In this document: positions 40,175 to 48,696 of the stretch, in pieces
Position numbering within the stretch: the stretch's first letter is position 1
How the letters are laid out: the number at the start of each line of letters is the position of its first letter
From: Herbidospora solisilvae
Lineage (GTDB): Bacteria; Actinomycetota; Actinomycetes; Streptosporangiales; Streptosporangiaceae
Reading direction: 5' to 3'
NCBI RefSeq assembly: GCF_009901565.1
Contig: NZ_WXEW01000002.1
Location: 434,001 to 498,000 of the forward strand
DNA: 64,000 bases
Position numbers and translations under genes: made by a program
Notes under the pieces: model-generated
The model's database searches: none
What the model was told of the DNA's origin: nothing
What the model saw: only the letters and a program-made list of their open reading frames with translations

Positions 40175-41398
40175 ATGTTCTCGCCGATCGAGGCTATGCT
40201 CGTGCGGATCCCGATTTGTATGATCCAGCACATGCCGGTAGCGGTGGACATGAAAGCGTGGCCGGAAGACTGGCTTCGCCTGAATGCGGTTTGCCCCTAC
40301 TACACGATGTTCCCGCTGGATTTCCCGCTCCAGCAGATGACGAAGTATTCCGACGCGAGGCGGGTCCTCGATCCTTTCTGCGGCCGGGGCACCACTCTGT
40401 ACGCCGCGCGATTGGCCGGCCGGTCAGCCGTCGGGATCGATGTCAATCCCGTCGCAGGCGCCATCGCCCAGGCGAAACTCGCCCGCGTGGGACCCTCGTC
40501 AGTGGTCCGCCTGGCCCGGGATCTCATCAGGGAATACGGCGACGCTTCCGTCCCCAAGGGCGATTTCTGGGACTGGGCCTTCCACGACCAGACACTCCGG
40601 GAACTGGCCGCTCTTCGTGAGGGGCTGCTGCGGTGGCAGGACACCGCCACTTCGGTGATGCTCCGCGCCCTGATTCTCGGCGTTCTCCACGGGCCCAGAA
40701 ACAAGGGGCTGCCCTCGTATCTGTCCAATCAGATGCCGAGGACGTATGCCTCGAAGCCCGCCTATGCGGTGCGGTTCTGGCGTGAGCGCGATTTGCGTCC
40801 CGTGCACATCGATCCGGTCGAAGTCGTGGCACGCAGGGCAGAGCGGATGTTACGCAACCTTCCGCCGCGCACCGGCGGACGGGTGCTGCTCGGGGACGCG
40901 GCCACGACCGTGGCCCGGTTGAGGCGGCGTTTCGACCTCGTGGTGACGTCGCCCCCCTACTACGGGATGCGGACCTACGTCCCCGATCAGTGGCTCAGGA
41001 ACTGGTTCCTGGGCGGTCCGCCGAACGTGCCGTACGGAACGGAGGGCCAGCTCGCCACAAAGAGGAGCCAGGCCGCGTTCGTCTCTGCGATGGCCGAGGT
41101 CTGGCGTGCGGTCGCGGAACGCTGCTCACCTGGAGCGCATCTGGTGGTCCGGTTCGGGGCACTGCCGTCCGCCGGAGTCTCACCCGAGAAGATGCTGCTC
41201 GCCTCGTTGACGGAGGCAGGGGCCGGGTGGCTCGTGCGGGATGTGCGCCCCGCGGGTGCGGCCATAGGCTCCCGCAGGCAAGCCGAACAGTTCAACCGGA
41301 AACAGCGGATGGGACCGGCCGTCGGCGATATCGACGTCACCGCCGAATTGATTCGAAGACAGCGCGTCGGGAATTCGGCGACGTCGAGGCGCGGGTGA
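40175..41398 (+). CDS. N4/N6-type DNA methyltransferase of the NurA-HerA cassette
   Basis: This is a 407-residue SAM-dependent DNA methylase. The SAM-binding motif DPFCGRGTT (66-74), followed by GIDVNP (87-92), lies near the N-terminus, and the catalytic motif TSPPYYG (258-264) is C-terminal, with the region between as likely target-recognition part. It should methylate adenine N6 or cytosine N4, probably protecting host DNA. The start is uncertain: ATGs at 40175, 40196, 40220, 40232 and 40250 are in frame with no strong ribosome site, and the conserved part begins near 40250. The next gene follows six bases after its stop. No restriction endonuclease of the usual kind is adjacent. Confidence 0.9.
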   Translation: MFSPIEAMLVRIPICMIQHMPVAVDMKAWPEDWLRLNAVCPYYTMFPLDFPLQQMTKYSDARRVLDPFCGRGTTLYAARLAGRSAVGIDVNPVAGAIAQAKLARVGPSSVVRLARDLIREYGDASVPKGDFWDWAFHDQTLRELAALREGLLRWQDTATSVMLRALILGVLHGPRNKGLPSYLSNQMPRTYASKPAYAVRFWRERDLRPVHIDPVEVVARRAERMLRNLPPRTGGRVLLGDAATTVARLRRRFDLVVTSPPYYGMRTYVPDQWLRNWFLGGPPNVPYGTEGQLATKRSQAAFVSAMAEVWRAVAERCSPGAHLVVRFGALPSAGVSPEKMLLASLTEAGAGWLVRDVRPAGAAIGSRRQAEQFNRKQRMGPAVGDIDVTAELIRRQRVGNSATSRRG

Positions 41399-41404
41399 TC
41401 GACG

Positions 41405-42529
41405 ATGTTCGATTTCGACCGACTCCCGGTGCTGAAAGAGTTGATCCGTAACGCCACCTTCGGTGACGCCAATCTCCTCCAAGAGGTGATGGACGACGTC
41501 GCCCTGCTCAAACAGAACGTCAGCACCATCCAGCCGCGGAACACCAACCGGATCTCCCTGGTGGCCTCCGACGGGGGAAACAACAGGCTGGTGTTCAACC
41601 CCTTCTCGCTTCAGGTCGTGCGAGTCGTGGACACCTTCGGCCAGGAACTGGTCCTGGACGTCATCTCCCCGTCGAGTGACACGACCACGCTCGGACAGCG
41701 CCACCTGGATGAGGGCACACCCCTGGGCCGGCTGATGAGTGATCTGAATGTCACCTCGCTGGCCGATCTGAGCCCGATGATCCCCGCAAGACCGAAATCG
41801 CAGTCATGGCCCTTGGTATTCCGGGATCTCTGCGAGTGGGCGGCGCTGTATGACCTCATCACCAGACAGACATGGGGTGGCGACACCCTGATCGTCAGGG
41901 ACGGTCTCCTCCGCGCCAAGATCTTCCGGGATGACCTCTTCGTTCAGATGTACAAGAAGATCAAGGGGGCGATAGAGGCCACGAGGAAAACGCGCAGAAG
42001 AGAGATCTTCCTCGTGGGCATCGCGAAGCGTTCGCGGGTGATCGAAAGATATCGGCTGGCAATGGCCGTTCAGAACGTCTTCAAATCCGGCTACGCCTGC
42101 TATGCCCCGGTGCCGACCTCGCTCCAGAGCAAGGTTTACGAATGGGACGAGTACGTTCGTTCTCCCGAGGACGCAGACGACGGCAAGGAGAACCCGAAGT
42201 TCAACATGGGCGCCATGCACCTGGTCAGGTTCGGCGACCGTTCCGGAGACCCGGTGTGGACCGTCGACATCCTGCACTGCGAGGCCGACCGGGCCCAGCA
42301 GGTGTTCGGCTCTCTGCTCGACGACGCGCAGAAGGGCTTTCCCGTCCCCTTCTATCCCCACTGCCTGCAGGAGGCCGATCGGCACGCGCAGGTGGTCGAT
42401 CTGGATCTGGCGATCCTTCAAACCTCGCTTGAGGAGGCCGTTCGTGAGCAGATCGCCGCTGATCGGCGGCACGTCTTTGACGCACAGCGCCTCGCCGCCG
42501 TCGACCCGGCAGCGGTGAGGTATCAATGA
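41405..42529 (+). CDS. NurA-domain nuclease
   Basis: This 374-residue protein has the NurA motif series: SDGG with D56 (first metal ligand), IVRDGLLRAKIF with D166, FLVGIAKRS with K208, and a late FYPHCLQEADRHAQ block. NurA is an RNase H-like 5'-3' exonuclease/endonuclease that works bound to the HerA hexamer in archaeal end resection. Here it follows a DNA methylase and its stop overlaps the HerA-like ATG, so the three genes form one unit. In bacteria such pairs are rarer and often occur in defence islands. Motif match is strong; activity is inferred. Confidence 0.87.
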   Translation: MFDFDRLPVLKELIRNATFGDANLLQEVMDDVALLKQNVSTIQPRNTNRISLVASDGGNNRLVFNPFSLQVVRVVDTFGQELVLDVISPSSDTTTLGQRHLDEGTPLGRLMSDLNVTSLADLSPMIPARPKSQSWPLVFRDLCEWAALYDLITRQTWGGDTLIVRDGLLRAKIFRDDLFVQMYKKIKGAIEATRKTRRREIFLVGIAKRSRVIERYRLAMAVQNVFKSGYACYAPVPTSLQSKVYEWDEYVRSPEDADDGKENPKFNMGAMHLVRFGDRSGDPVWTVDILHCEADRAQQVFGSLLDDAQKGFPVPFYPHCLQEADRHAQVVDLDLAILQTSLEEAVREQIAADRRHVFDAQRLAAVDPAAVRYQ

Positions 42530-44736
42530 CCCTCTTCGAGAAGCAGAACGTGGTCGGAACCTTCCTCGGTTTCTCGGAGGGAGGGCTGGAGTTCCACGCC
42601 GACCTCATCCTGCCGTACCGCAATGACTTCCAGTCGTCGCCCATGCACGGTCAGTTCATCATCGTGGGATTGGAGAACGACACGGAAGCGGTCCTCGGCC
42701 GGATCACGACGATCTCCGCGCAGGGCCGCCTTGTCTCCGGAACCGGAGAGGACTACGCGTTACGGCAGCAGCGCGAAGACCGCGCCATTCCGGAGGACCT
42801 GCGGGAGCAGTACCTCAAATACCGAGTGGACATTCGTATTCTCGGCGTCCTCCGGAGCGGGGGAGCCGGGAAAGCGCCGATGTTCGTCCCCTCCCACCGC
42901 AGGCTTCCGCACGTGGGGGCGAAGGTCGCCTTCCTGTCGGAGCAACTGCTCCTTCACGTGGCCGGTGCCACCGGCGGAGGTGACGGGGCGGCCGAACTCG
43001 GGTTTCTCGCTTTCGGCGAGTTCGTCTTCGCCGGCGACGACCTGCGAGTGGGCGATGTCGAGTGGCTGGAGGTGCGCAGCCCGAAGATCATTCCCCGCTT
43101 CAACGTCAACCAGTTGGTCAGCCGGCGGTCCTTCGTCTTCGCTCGCGCGGGATTCGGCAAGTCGAACCTCGTGAAGATGCAGTTCTCGAATCTGTACGGC
43201 CGCCCCGCACCGCCCACCACGACGAAGCGTGACCGTGTGGTCCCCGTCGGCACCGTGATCTTCGATCCCGACGGGGAGTACTACTGGCCCGACGACAAGG
43301 GCAGGCCGGGTCTCTGTGACGTCCCCGGGCTTCGGGACCGACTGGTCGTCTTCACCGACAAGGAAGGCGACAGCGCCTTCTACCGGTCCTTCATCGTGGA
43401 CAAGGTCAAACTCAACATCAAGGAGCTCCAGGCCGCCAAGGTCGTCTCTCTCGTAATTCCGGCCGAACGTCAGGACCAGCAGAACGTCGCCAAGCTCAGG
43501 CAGTTGCGACCAGAGGTGTGGGCGAGGCTGGTCGACCAGGTATGGCGTGAGAAGGGAGGCACCGACCTTCGCCACATCTACAGCGCTCTGGACCTCCGAG
43601 ACGACGGCAGTCAAGACGCGGAGGCGCTCGCGGCACGCGCCAACATGGTGCGGATCGTCAATACGCTCCACGATCCTTCGAGCCAGCTCCTGCAGGCACT
43701 CGTCAGGGCTCTGTCCGACGGCAAGCTCTGTGTGGTCGACATCTCGCAGATGCGCGGATCGCAGGGGCTGGCGCTGGCCGGCGTCATCCTCCAGCACATC
43801 TTTGAACACAACCAGTCGGAGTTCACCAAGAAGGACTCCCGGAGCATTCCGACGATCGCGGTCATCGAAGAGGCGCAGTCGGTCTTGAGCCCCGCGGCGG
43901 CCCAGGGCGAGGGTCCCTTCGTGTCGTGGGTCAAGGAAGGACGGAAGTACGATCTCGGCGCGGTCTTGATCACGCAGCAGCCGGCCAGCATCCCGCCGGA
44001 AATCCTTTCCCAAGGGGACAACTGGTTTCTCTTCCATTTGCTCTCCGAAGGAGATCTTCGTGCGGCCAAGAAGGCGAACGCGCATTTCTCTGACGACCTG
44101 CTGTCGTCTCTGCTGAACGAGCCGATTCCCGGCCACGGGATCTTCTGGTCCAGTGCCGGAATCACGCCCTACCCGATTCCCATCCGCGCGATGCTCTTCG
44201 AGAGCATGGTGAAGCTCGCCGACCCGAACTATGACCGTGACGGGCTCGACTGCTACGCCTCCCGGCTGAGAAGGGAGCTCCAGCAGGCCGTTCACGATGC
44301 GGTCGAAGCGGTCGGCGGCACCGGAGTCACCGTCGCGAACCGGCTGGACACCATGGAGACGTTCGCGTACGCGGCCATTCGGCGACTGGCCGAAAACGCC
44401 GAATTCCAGGACCGGGTACGAACTGACCGAGGGTTTCCGTGGGGCGCCATCATGGAGATTCTCGCGGCGGCCCTCCCCACCACTTTGGGCGAAGACCGAA
44501 AGGACTACATTCGACGGCAGCGGTTGGACCAACGGGCCTTGGTGGAAATCCTCGGACCCCAGGACGTCGCGTGGATCGCCGAAAAGCGTCCCCGAGCGAA
44601 CAACCCAAAAGTCCAGACGACATGGGTGAGGGCGACAGCCGACGCCCGCTCGCGCCAGGACGGGGCTCCCCGGCCGCCCGATGACTGGGTGCCGGACGAC
44701 CGCTACGCGCCTCCTCCCGAGGAAACGCTCTTCTAG
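42526..44736 (+). CDS. HerA-like ATPase / DNA translocase
   Basis: The 736-residue product has an N-terminal HAS-barrel-like region (about 1-110, GTFLGFSEGGLEFHADLI ... VGLENDTEAVLGRITTIS), then a FtsK-HerA motor with Walker A ARAGFGKS (206-213), Walker B VIEEAQ (446-451) and LITQQPASIPPEILSQ as sensor region. The C-terminal ~150 residues are an extension (HDAVEAVGGTGVTVANRLDTMETFAY ...) not typical of archaeal HerA and might mediate contacts with the methylase. HerA forms a hexameric ring that pumps DNA into bound NurA. It ends the cassette; no promoter is visible inside it, so it is cotranscribed with the methylase and nuclease. Confidence 0.9.
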   Translation: MTLFEKQNVVGTFLGFSEGGLEFHADLILPYRNDFQSSPMHGQFIIVGLENDTEAVLGRITTISAQGRLVSGTGEDYALRQQREDRAIPEDLREQYLKYRVDIRILGVLRSGGAGKAPMFVPSHRRLPHVGAKVAFLSEQLLLHVAGATGGGDGAAELGFLAFGEFVFAGDDLRVGDVEWLEVRSPKIIPRFNVNQLVSRRSFVFARAGFGKSNLVKMQFSNLYGRPAPPTTTKRDRVVPVGTVIFDPDGEYYWPDDKGRPGLCDVPGLRDRLVVFTDKEGDSAFYRSFIVDKVKLNIKELQAAKVVSLVIPAERQDQQNVAKLRQLRPEVWARLVDQVWREKGGTDLRHIYSALDLRDDGSQDAEALAARANMVRIVNTLHDPSSQLLQALVRALSDGKLCVVDISQMRGSQGLALAGVILQHIFEHNQSEFTKKDSRSIPTIAVIEEAQSVLSPAAAQGEGPFVSWVKEGRKYDLGAVLITQQPASIPPEILSQGDNWFLFHLLSEGDLRAAKKANAHFSDDLLSSLLNEPIPGHGIFWSSAGITPYPIPIRAMLFESMVKLADPNYDRDGLDCYASRLRRELQQAVHDAVEAVGGTGVTVANRLDTMETFAYAAIRRLAENAEFQDRVRTDRGFPWGAIMEILAAALPTTLGEDRKDYIRRQRLDQRALVEILGPQDVAWIAEKRPRANNPKVQTTWVRATADARSRQDGAPRPPDDWVPDDRYAPPPEETLF

Positions 44737-44842
44737 CGCCGGCATGGTCGAGTGATCAATCGGCCCGCGGAGGCCACCTGACGTGGCCTGGTCGTCGTCG
44801 GCTCGAAACGACCTGTCCGGCGGGCCTCGATAGCCTTGGCGC

Positions 44843-45652
44843 ATGCCGCTCAACCCGGACAAGTTCCTCGATCTCGCCCGGAGCATCGCGATCGAGGCGG
44901 GCGACCTGCTCCTCGCCGAACGCGCCGCGCTCTCGGCCCGCCCCGAAGTGGTGGAGACCAAGTCGAGCCCCACCGACGTCGTGACCGCCCTCGACCGCGC
45001 CGCCGAGGACCTGATCCGGGCCCGGATCACAGAGAACCGCCCCGACGACGCGATCCTCGGGGAGGAGGGCGGCGACACCCCCGGCGCGGGCGACGCGCGC
45101 TGGGTCGTCGACCCCATCGACGGGACGGTCAACTTCCTCTACGGGCTGCCCGCCTGGGCGGTGTCGATCGCCGTCGAGGTCGACGGGGAGATCGTGGCCG
45201 GGGTGGTCAACGTGCCGCCGATGGGTGAGGTCTTCACCGCCGTGCGCGGCGGCGGGGCCTTCCTCAACGACCGGCCGATCACCTGCTCGACCGGGGTGCC
45301 GCTCGACCGGGCGCTGGTCGCGACCGGCTTCGGGTACGCCGCCGGGCGGCGGGCCGTCCAGGCCCAGGTGCTGGCCGAGGTGCTGCCGCGGGTGCGGGAC
45401 ATCCGCCGGGGCGGTTCGTGCGCGGTCGACCTGTGCTCGGTGGCGGCCGGGCGGGTGGACGCCTACTACGAGCGCGGCACCAACTACTGGGACCACGCCG
45501 CCGGCGGGCTGATCGCCCAGGAGGCGGGCGCGAAGGTCGGCGGGCTGCGCGGGACGGCGTACAACATCGAACTGGGCCTGGCCGCCGCGCCTGAGTTGTT
45601 CGGCCAGCTCCACGACCTGCTGCTGACACTCGACCCGGAACGAGACCTCTGA
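44843..45652 (+). CDS. suhB: Inositol monophosphatase family protein
   Basis: The 269-residue magnesium-dependent phosphatase shows the family metal sites GEEGG (about 73-77), WVVDPIDGTVNF (about 89-100) and WDHAAGGLIAQEAGAKV (about 216-232). It hydrolyses inositol-1-phosphate or a related sugar phosphate. In Streptomyces and Mycobacterium it lies next to ferrochelatase or dut respectively, so it marks the conserved flank to the right of the cassette. It ends before a pair of identical terminators. Confidence 0.95.
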   Translation: MPLNPDKFLDLARSIAIEAGDLLLAERAALSARPEVVETKSSPTDVVTALDRAAEDLIRARITENRPDDAILGEEGGDTPGAGDARWVVDPIDGTVNFLYGLPAWAVSIAVEVDGEIVAGVVNVPPMGEVFTAVRGGGAFLNDRPITCSTGVPLDRALVATGFGYAAGRRAVQAQVLAEVLPRVRDIRRGGSCAVDLCSVAAGRVDAYYERGTNYWDHAAGGLIAQEAGAKVGGLRGTAYNIELGLAAAPELFGQLHDLLLTLDPERDL

Positions 45653-45660
45653 GAAAGACG

Positions 45661-45692
45661 GACCCCGCCCGGCCTGTCGGCCGGGCGGGGTC
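45661..45692. terminator. Terminator hairpin, copy 1
   Basis: A perfect 14-base stem (GACCCCGCCCGGCC and GGCCGGGCGGGGTC) with a TGTC loop follows suhB by eight bases. An identical hairpin lies at 45720-45751. Confidence 0.88.
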
Positions 45693-45719
45693 GTGTCTGT
45701 CGGGCAGATTCAAAACGCG

Positions 45720-45751
45720 GACCCCGCCCGGCCTGTCGGCCGGGCGGGGTC
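45720..45751. terminator. Terminator hairpin, copy 2
   Basis: This is an exact copy of the 14-base stem and TGTC loop at 45661-45692, 59 bases downstream, separating suhB from the convergent small gene at 45782. The two hairpins are separated by a different spacer, so this is a duplicated terminator rather than a long repeat. Confidence 0.85.
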
Positions 45752-45781
45752 CGCTGCTGCTCGGAGTTCAGCCTGGGTCAG

Positions 45782-45946
45782 TCAGCGCTGAAGAGGGATG
45801 CCGTGGTCGTCGGCCAGCCTCCGAAGATCTTCGATCTCGGCGGTGAGGGTGTCGGCGAGGAAATCGTCACCGGACGACTCGGCCTCCTGGAGTCCCTTGT
45901 AGGCCTGGTCGAGCCGGGTTTCGATCGTGGTCGTGAACTCGCCCAT
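45782..45946 (-). CDS. 54-residue conserved small protein
   Basis: The product (MGEFTTTIETRLDQAYKGLQ, ending DDHGIPLQR) is acidic and entirely helical, with heptad-like spacing of Leu/Ile that could form a short coiled coil. AAGGTGAG lies immediately upstream of the ATG, a good ribosome site. It is convergent with suhB across the double terminator and divergent from cutR. Small genes of this sort occur at the same place in other actinomycetes as far as I recall; function unknown. Confidence 0.75.
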   Translation of the reverse strand: MGEFTTTIETRLDQAYKGLQEAESSGDDFLADTLTAEIEDLRRLADDHGIPLQR

Positions 45947-46138
45947 CTCACCTTCTTTCCTAAGGGGGTTTCATCGAGCCGACGCGGAAGCGGACGCGCA
46001 GGCTCGGGGGTATGACCACCTCTACCCACCCCCCTTAAACGCCTAAACATGGAAATTCCTCCATCTCGGGATGAGGCTTACCGTGCACTTACGGTCACTG
46101 CCGCGAGAATGAACCCACCTGATGAAGGAGGAAGCCCG

Positions 46139-46792
46139 ATGCGGGTGCTTGTGGTGGAGGACGAGCGCGTGCTCGCCGACGCGATCGCGACCGGTCTGCG
46201 CCGGGAGGCGATGGCCGTCGACGTGGCCTATGACGGCGCCGCGGCCCTCGAGAAGACGGGCTACATCGACTACGACGTGATCGTGCTCGACCGTGACCTG
46301 CCGAAGGTCCACGGCGACGAGGTGGCCCGGCGCCTGGTGGCGCAGCGCAGCGCCTCGCGGATCATCATGCTGACCGCCAGCGGCGACGTCGACGACAAGG
46401 TCGAGGGCCTGGAGCTGGGGGCCGACGACTACCTCGCCAAGCCGTTCGTGTTCATGGAGCTGGTGGCGCGGGTGCGGGCGCTCGGACGCCGGTCGGCCTC
46501 CGCCCTGCCGCCGGTGCTGGAGCGCTCGGGCATCCGGCTCGACCCCGGCAAGCGACTGGTCACCCGTGACGGCAGTGAGATCACGTTGACCAAGAAGGAG
46601 TTCGCCGTCCTGGAGGAGCTGCTGCGCGCCGAGGGGGCCGTGGTCAGCCAGGAGGACCTGCTCGACAAGGCGTGGGACGAGAACATCGACCCGTTCACCA
46701 ACGTGGTCCGGGTGACGATGATGACGCTGCGGAAGAAGCTGGGCGAGCCCCAGGTGATCGAGACGGTGCCTGGAGTGGGGTACAAGCTGTGA
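46139..46792 (+). CDS. cutR: OmpR-family response regulator CutR
   Basis: This 217-residue regulator has phospho-acceptor D51 in VIVLDRDLPKVHGDE and a winged-helix domain from about 125 (LVTRDGSEITLTKKEFAVLEELLRAEGAVVSQEDLLDKAWDE ... VIETVPGVGYKL). Whole-length sequence pattern and the position between suhB and DUF4193 match Streptomyces CutR, a conserved regulator linked to secretion stress and antibiotic production. ATG 46139 follows GAAGGAGGAAG. Its stop overlaps the kinase GTG. Confidence 0.93.
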   Translation: MRVLVVEDERVLADAIATGLRREAMAVDVAYDGAAALEKTGYIDYDVIVLDRDLPKVHGDEVARRLVAQRSASRIIMLTASGDVDDKVEGLELGADDYLAKPFVFMELVARVRALGRRSASALPPVLERSGIRLDPGKRLVTRDGSEITLTKKEFAVLEELLRAEGAVVSQEDLLDKAWDENIDPFTNVVRVTMMTLRKKLGEPQVIETVPGVGYKL

Positions 46793-48144
46793 CCGACTGG
46801 ACCGAACGCAAAGAAGAGGTGACCGCGGAGCGTCCCAAGCCAGGTAACCGGATGACGTCGCCGGTGGGCACCGGGCCCTACCGGAGCCAGCCGCCGCCGC
46901 CGAGCGGCCCGCCCGCCTGGGACGGCCCGCCGCCCGGCGAGGCCCGGCCGGTCAGGCAGCCGCTCGCCGAGCAGGTCAAGGAGCTGGCCGGCCGCCTCAG
47001 CATCCGCTGGCGGCTGACCATCACCTACGGCGCCATGTTCTTCGCCGCCGGGGCGCTCCTGGTGTTCGTCATGTACTCGCTGGTCGGCTGGGCCATCAAG
47101 GACGCCTGGACGCCGGTGCCGCTGGGCGGCGACGTGCCGGCGGAGATCTCCCAGATCTGGGACGACTACTGGCTCGGCCAGCGCAGCGCGACCATCGAGG
47201 CGGCCCAGACCTACGTGCTCCAGCGGTCGCTGATGGCCCTGCTCGGGGTGGGCATCCTGGCCCTCATCCTCGGCTACGTCGTGGCCGACCGGGCGCTGAA
47301 GCCGGTCATGCAGATGACCGCGACCGCCCGCAAGCTCTCGGAGACCTCGCTGGCCCACGAGCGCATCGACCTCCAGGGCCCCGACGACGAGCTGAAGGAG
47401 CTGGCCGACACCTTCGACGCCATGCTCACCCGGCTCAACAGCGCCTTCGACGCCCAGCGGCGGTTCGTCGGCAACGCCTCCCACGAGTTGCGCACGCCCC
47501 TGGCGATCAACCGGACCGTCCTGGAGGTGGCCCTCTCCGACCCGGAGGCCTCCGAGGACCTGAAGGTGCTCGGCCGGACCCTGCTCGGCACCAACGCCCG
47601 GCACGAACGTCTCATCGAGGGCCTGCTGCTGCTCGCCCGCAGCGAACGCGATCTGTCGGTGCGCAAGGCCGTCGACGTCCAGGACGTCGTGAAGACCGCC
47701 GTCGACCAGCTCGCGCCGTTCGCCGCCGAGGAGGGCGTCGACGTCGAGTACGACCTCCATCCCGCCCAGGCCACCGGCGATCCGGTGCTGCTCGAACGGT
47801 GCGTCAGCAACCTGGTAGAGAACGCGGTCAAGTACAACAACGGGTCCGGCGGAAAAGTCTGGGTGCGATCGGGAATCGTCGACGGGGCCTCCGTTGTTCA
47901 GGTCGCCAACACCGGCATTCTGGTCCCTGCCTACGAGGTCGACGCGCTCTTCGAGCCCTTCCGGCGGCTGCACGCCGACCGGATCGAGTCGGCCAAGGGG
48001 GCGGGACTGGGACTGTCCATCGTGCGCGCCATCGTGCGCGCCCACGGGGGGACGGTCACGGCGGTCCCGCGTGACGGCGGCGGCCTCGTGGTGACGGTGC
48101 GACTGCCGGGCTCGGCTCCCGCGACGACTCCCTCGGCGCGGTGA
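46789..48144 (+). CDS. cutS: Sensor histidine kinase CutS
   Basis: The 451-residue kinase has a Pro-rich cytoplasmic N-terminus (20-60), TM1 (about 78-100), a short extracytoplasmic loop (about 102-146), TM2 (about 147-167), HAMP, dimerisation domain with H232 (GNASHELRTPL) and an ATPase domain with N box NLVENAVKYN and GAGLGLSIVRA. It is the partner of CutR. Streptomyces CutS is reported to sense through two Cys in the outer loop; no Cys is present in this loop, and the only Cys in the protein lies in the ATPase domain. The long disordered N-terminal extension is also notable. Confidence 0.9.
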   Translation: MTDWTERKEEVTAERPKPGNRMTSPVGTGPYRSQPPPPSGPPAWDGPPPGEARPVRQPLAEQVKELAGRLSIRWRLTITYGAMFFAAGALLVFVMYSLVGWAIKDAWTPVPLGGDVPAEISQIWDDYWLGQRSATIEAAQTYVLQRSLMALLGVGILALILGYVVADRALKPVMQMTATARKLSETSLAHERIDLQGPDDELKELADTFDAMLTRLNSAFDAQRRFVGNASHELRTPLAINRTVLEVALSDPEASEDLKVLGRTLLGTNARHERLIEGLLLLARSERDLSVRKAVDVQDVVKTAVDQLAPFAAEEGVDVEYDLHPAQATGDPVLLERCVSNLVENAVKYNNGSGGKVWVRSGIVDGASVVQVANTGILVPAYEVDALFEPFRRLHADRIESAKGAGLGLSIVRAIVRAHGGTVTAVPRDGGGLVVTVRLPGSAPATTPSAR

Positions 48145-48377
48145 TCGTGCCCTGCTGCACATCCACTCGCGCAATGTGGTTGGATGTGCCGTCGAACGCG
48201 GTGGGTCATCCCGCCAATGCTGTGGTTTCGCCATATTTGGCTAACCGGAGCCGAGGTGGGGAACACCCTCGCGAGTCGGGAGGTTCAGCGTCCATTCATC
48301 CGGGGTACCGAATGCCCGGTATGGGCGCCACCCTCCCGAAGCGTCAGAGATATAGATGAGGGGGATGGAGTACGCAA

Positions 48378-48677
48378 ATGGCTACCGACTACGACAGCCC
48401 GCGCAAGACTGACGACGACCTGAGCGAAGACAGCCTTCAGGAACTCCAGGCGCGGCGCAGCGACAAGTCGTCGGGCAGCATCGACATCGACGAGACCGAT
48501 CTGGCCGAGTCGCTCGAGCTGCCGGGGGCTGACCTGTCGAACGAGGAGCTCTCGCTCCGAGTGATCCCTCGGCAGGCCGACGAGTTCACCTGTTCACGGT
48601 GCTTCCTGGTGCACCACCGCAGCCAGCTCGCCTCCGAGAGGAACGGACAGCAGGTCTGCCGCGAGTGCGCGGCCTGA
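48378..48677 (+). CDS. DUF4193 zinc-ribbon protein
   Basis: This 99-residue acidic protein begins MATDYDSPRKTDDDLSEDSL, with a C-terminal zinc ribbon CSRCFLVHHRSQLASERNGQ...CREC. It is an actinobacteria-wide family, the homologue of Rv2699c, abundant in many proteomes but of unproved function, possibly RNA polymerase- or nucleic-acid-associated. Its place between cutRS and dut is conserved. It follows a 233-base intergenic region that should contain its promoter. Confidence 0.94.
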   Translation: MATDYDSPRKTDDDLSEDSLQELQARRSDKSSGSIDIDETDLAESLELPGADLSNEELSLRVIPRQADEFTCSRCFLVHHRSQLASERNGQQVCRECAA

Positions 48678-48696
48678 TTCCGGGAAGGGTCCGTTG

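Noticed and set aside
40175-44736. Classification as BREX or DISARM
   Set aside because: No PglZ, BrxL, DrmA/DrmB-type helicase or phospholipase D protein is present; only methylase, NurA and HerA.
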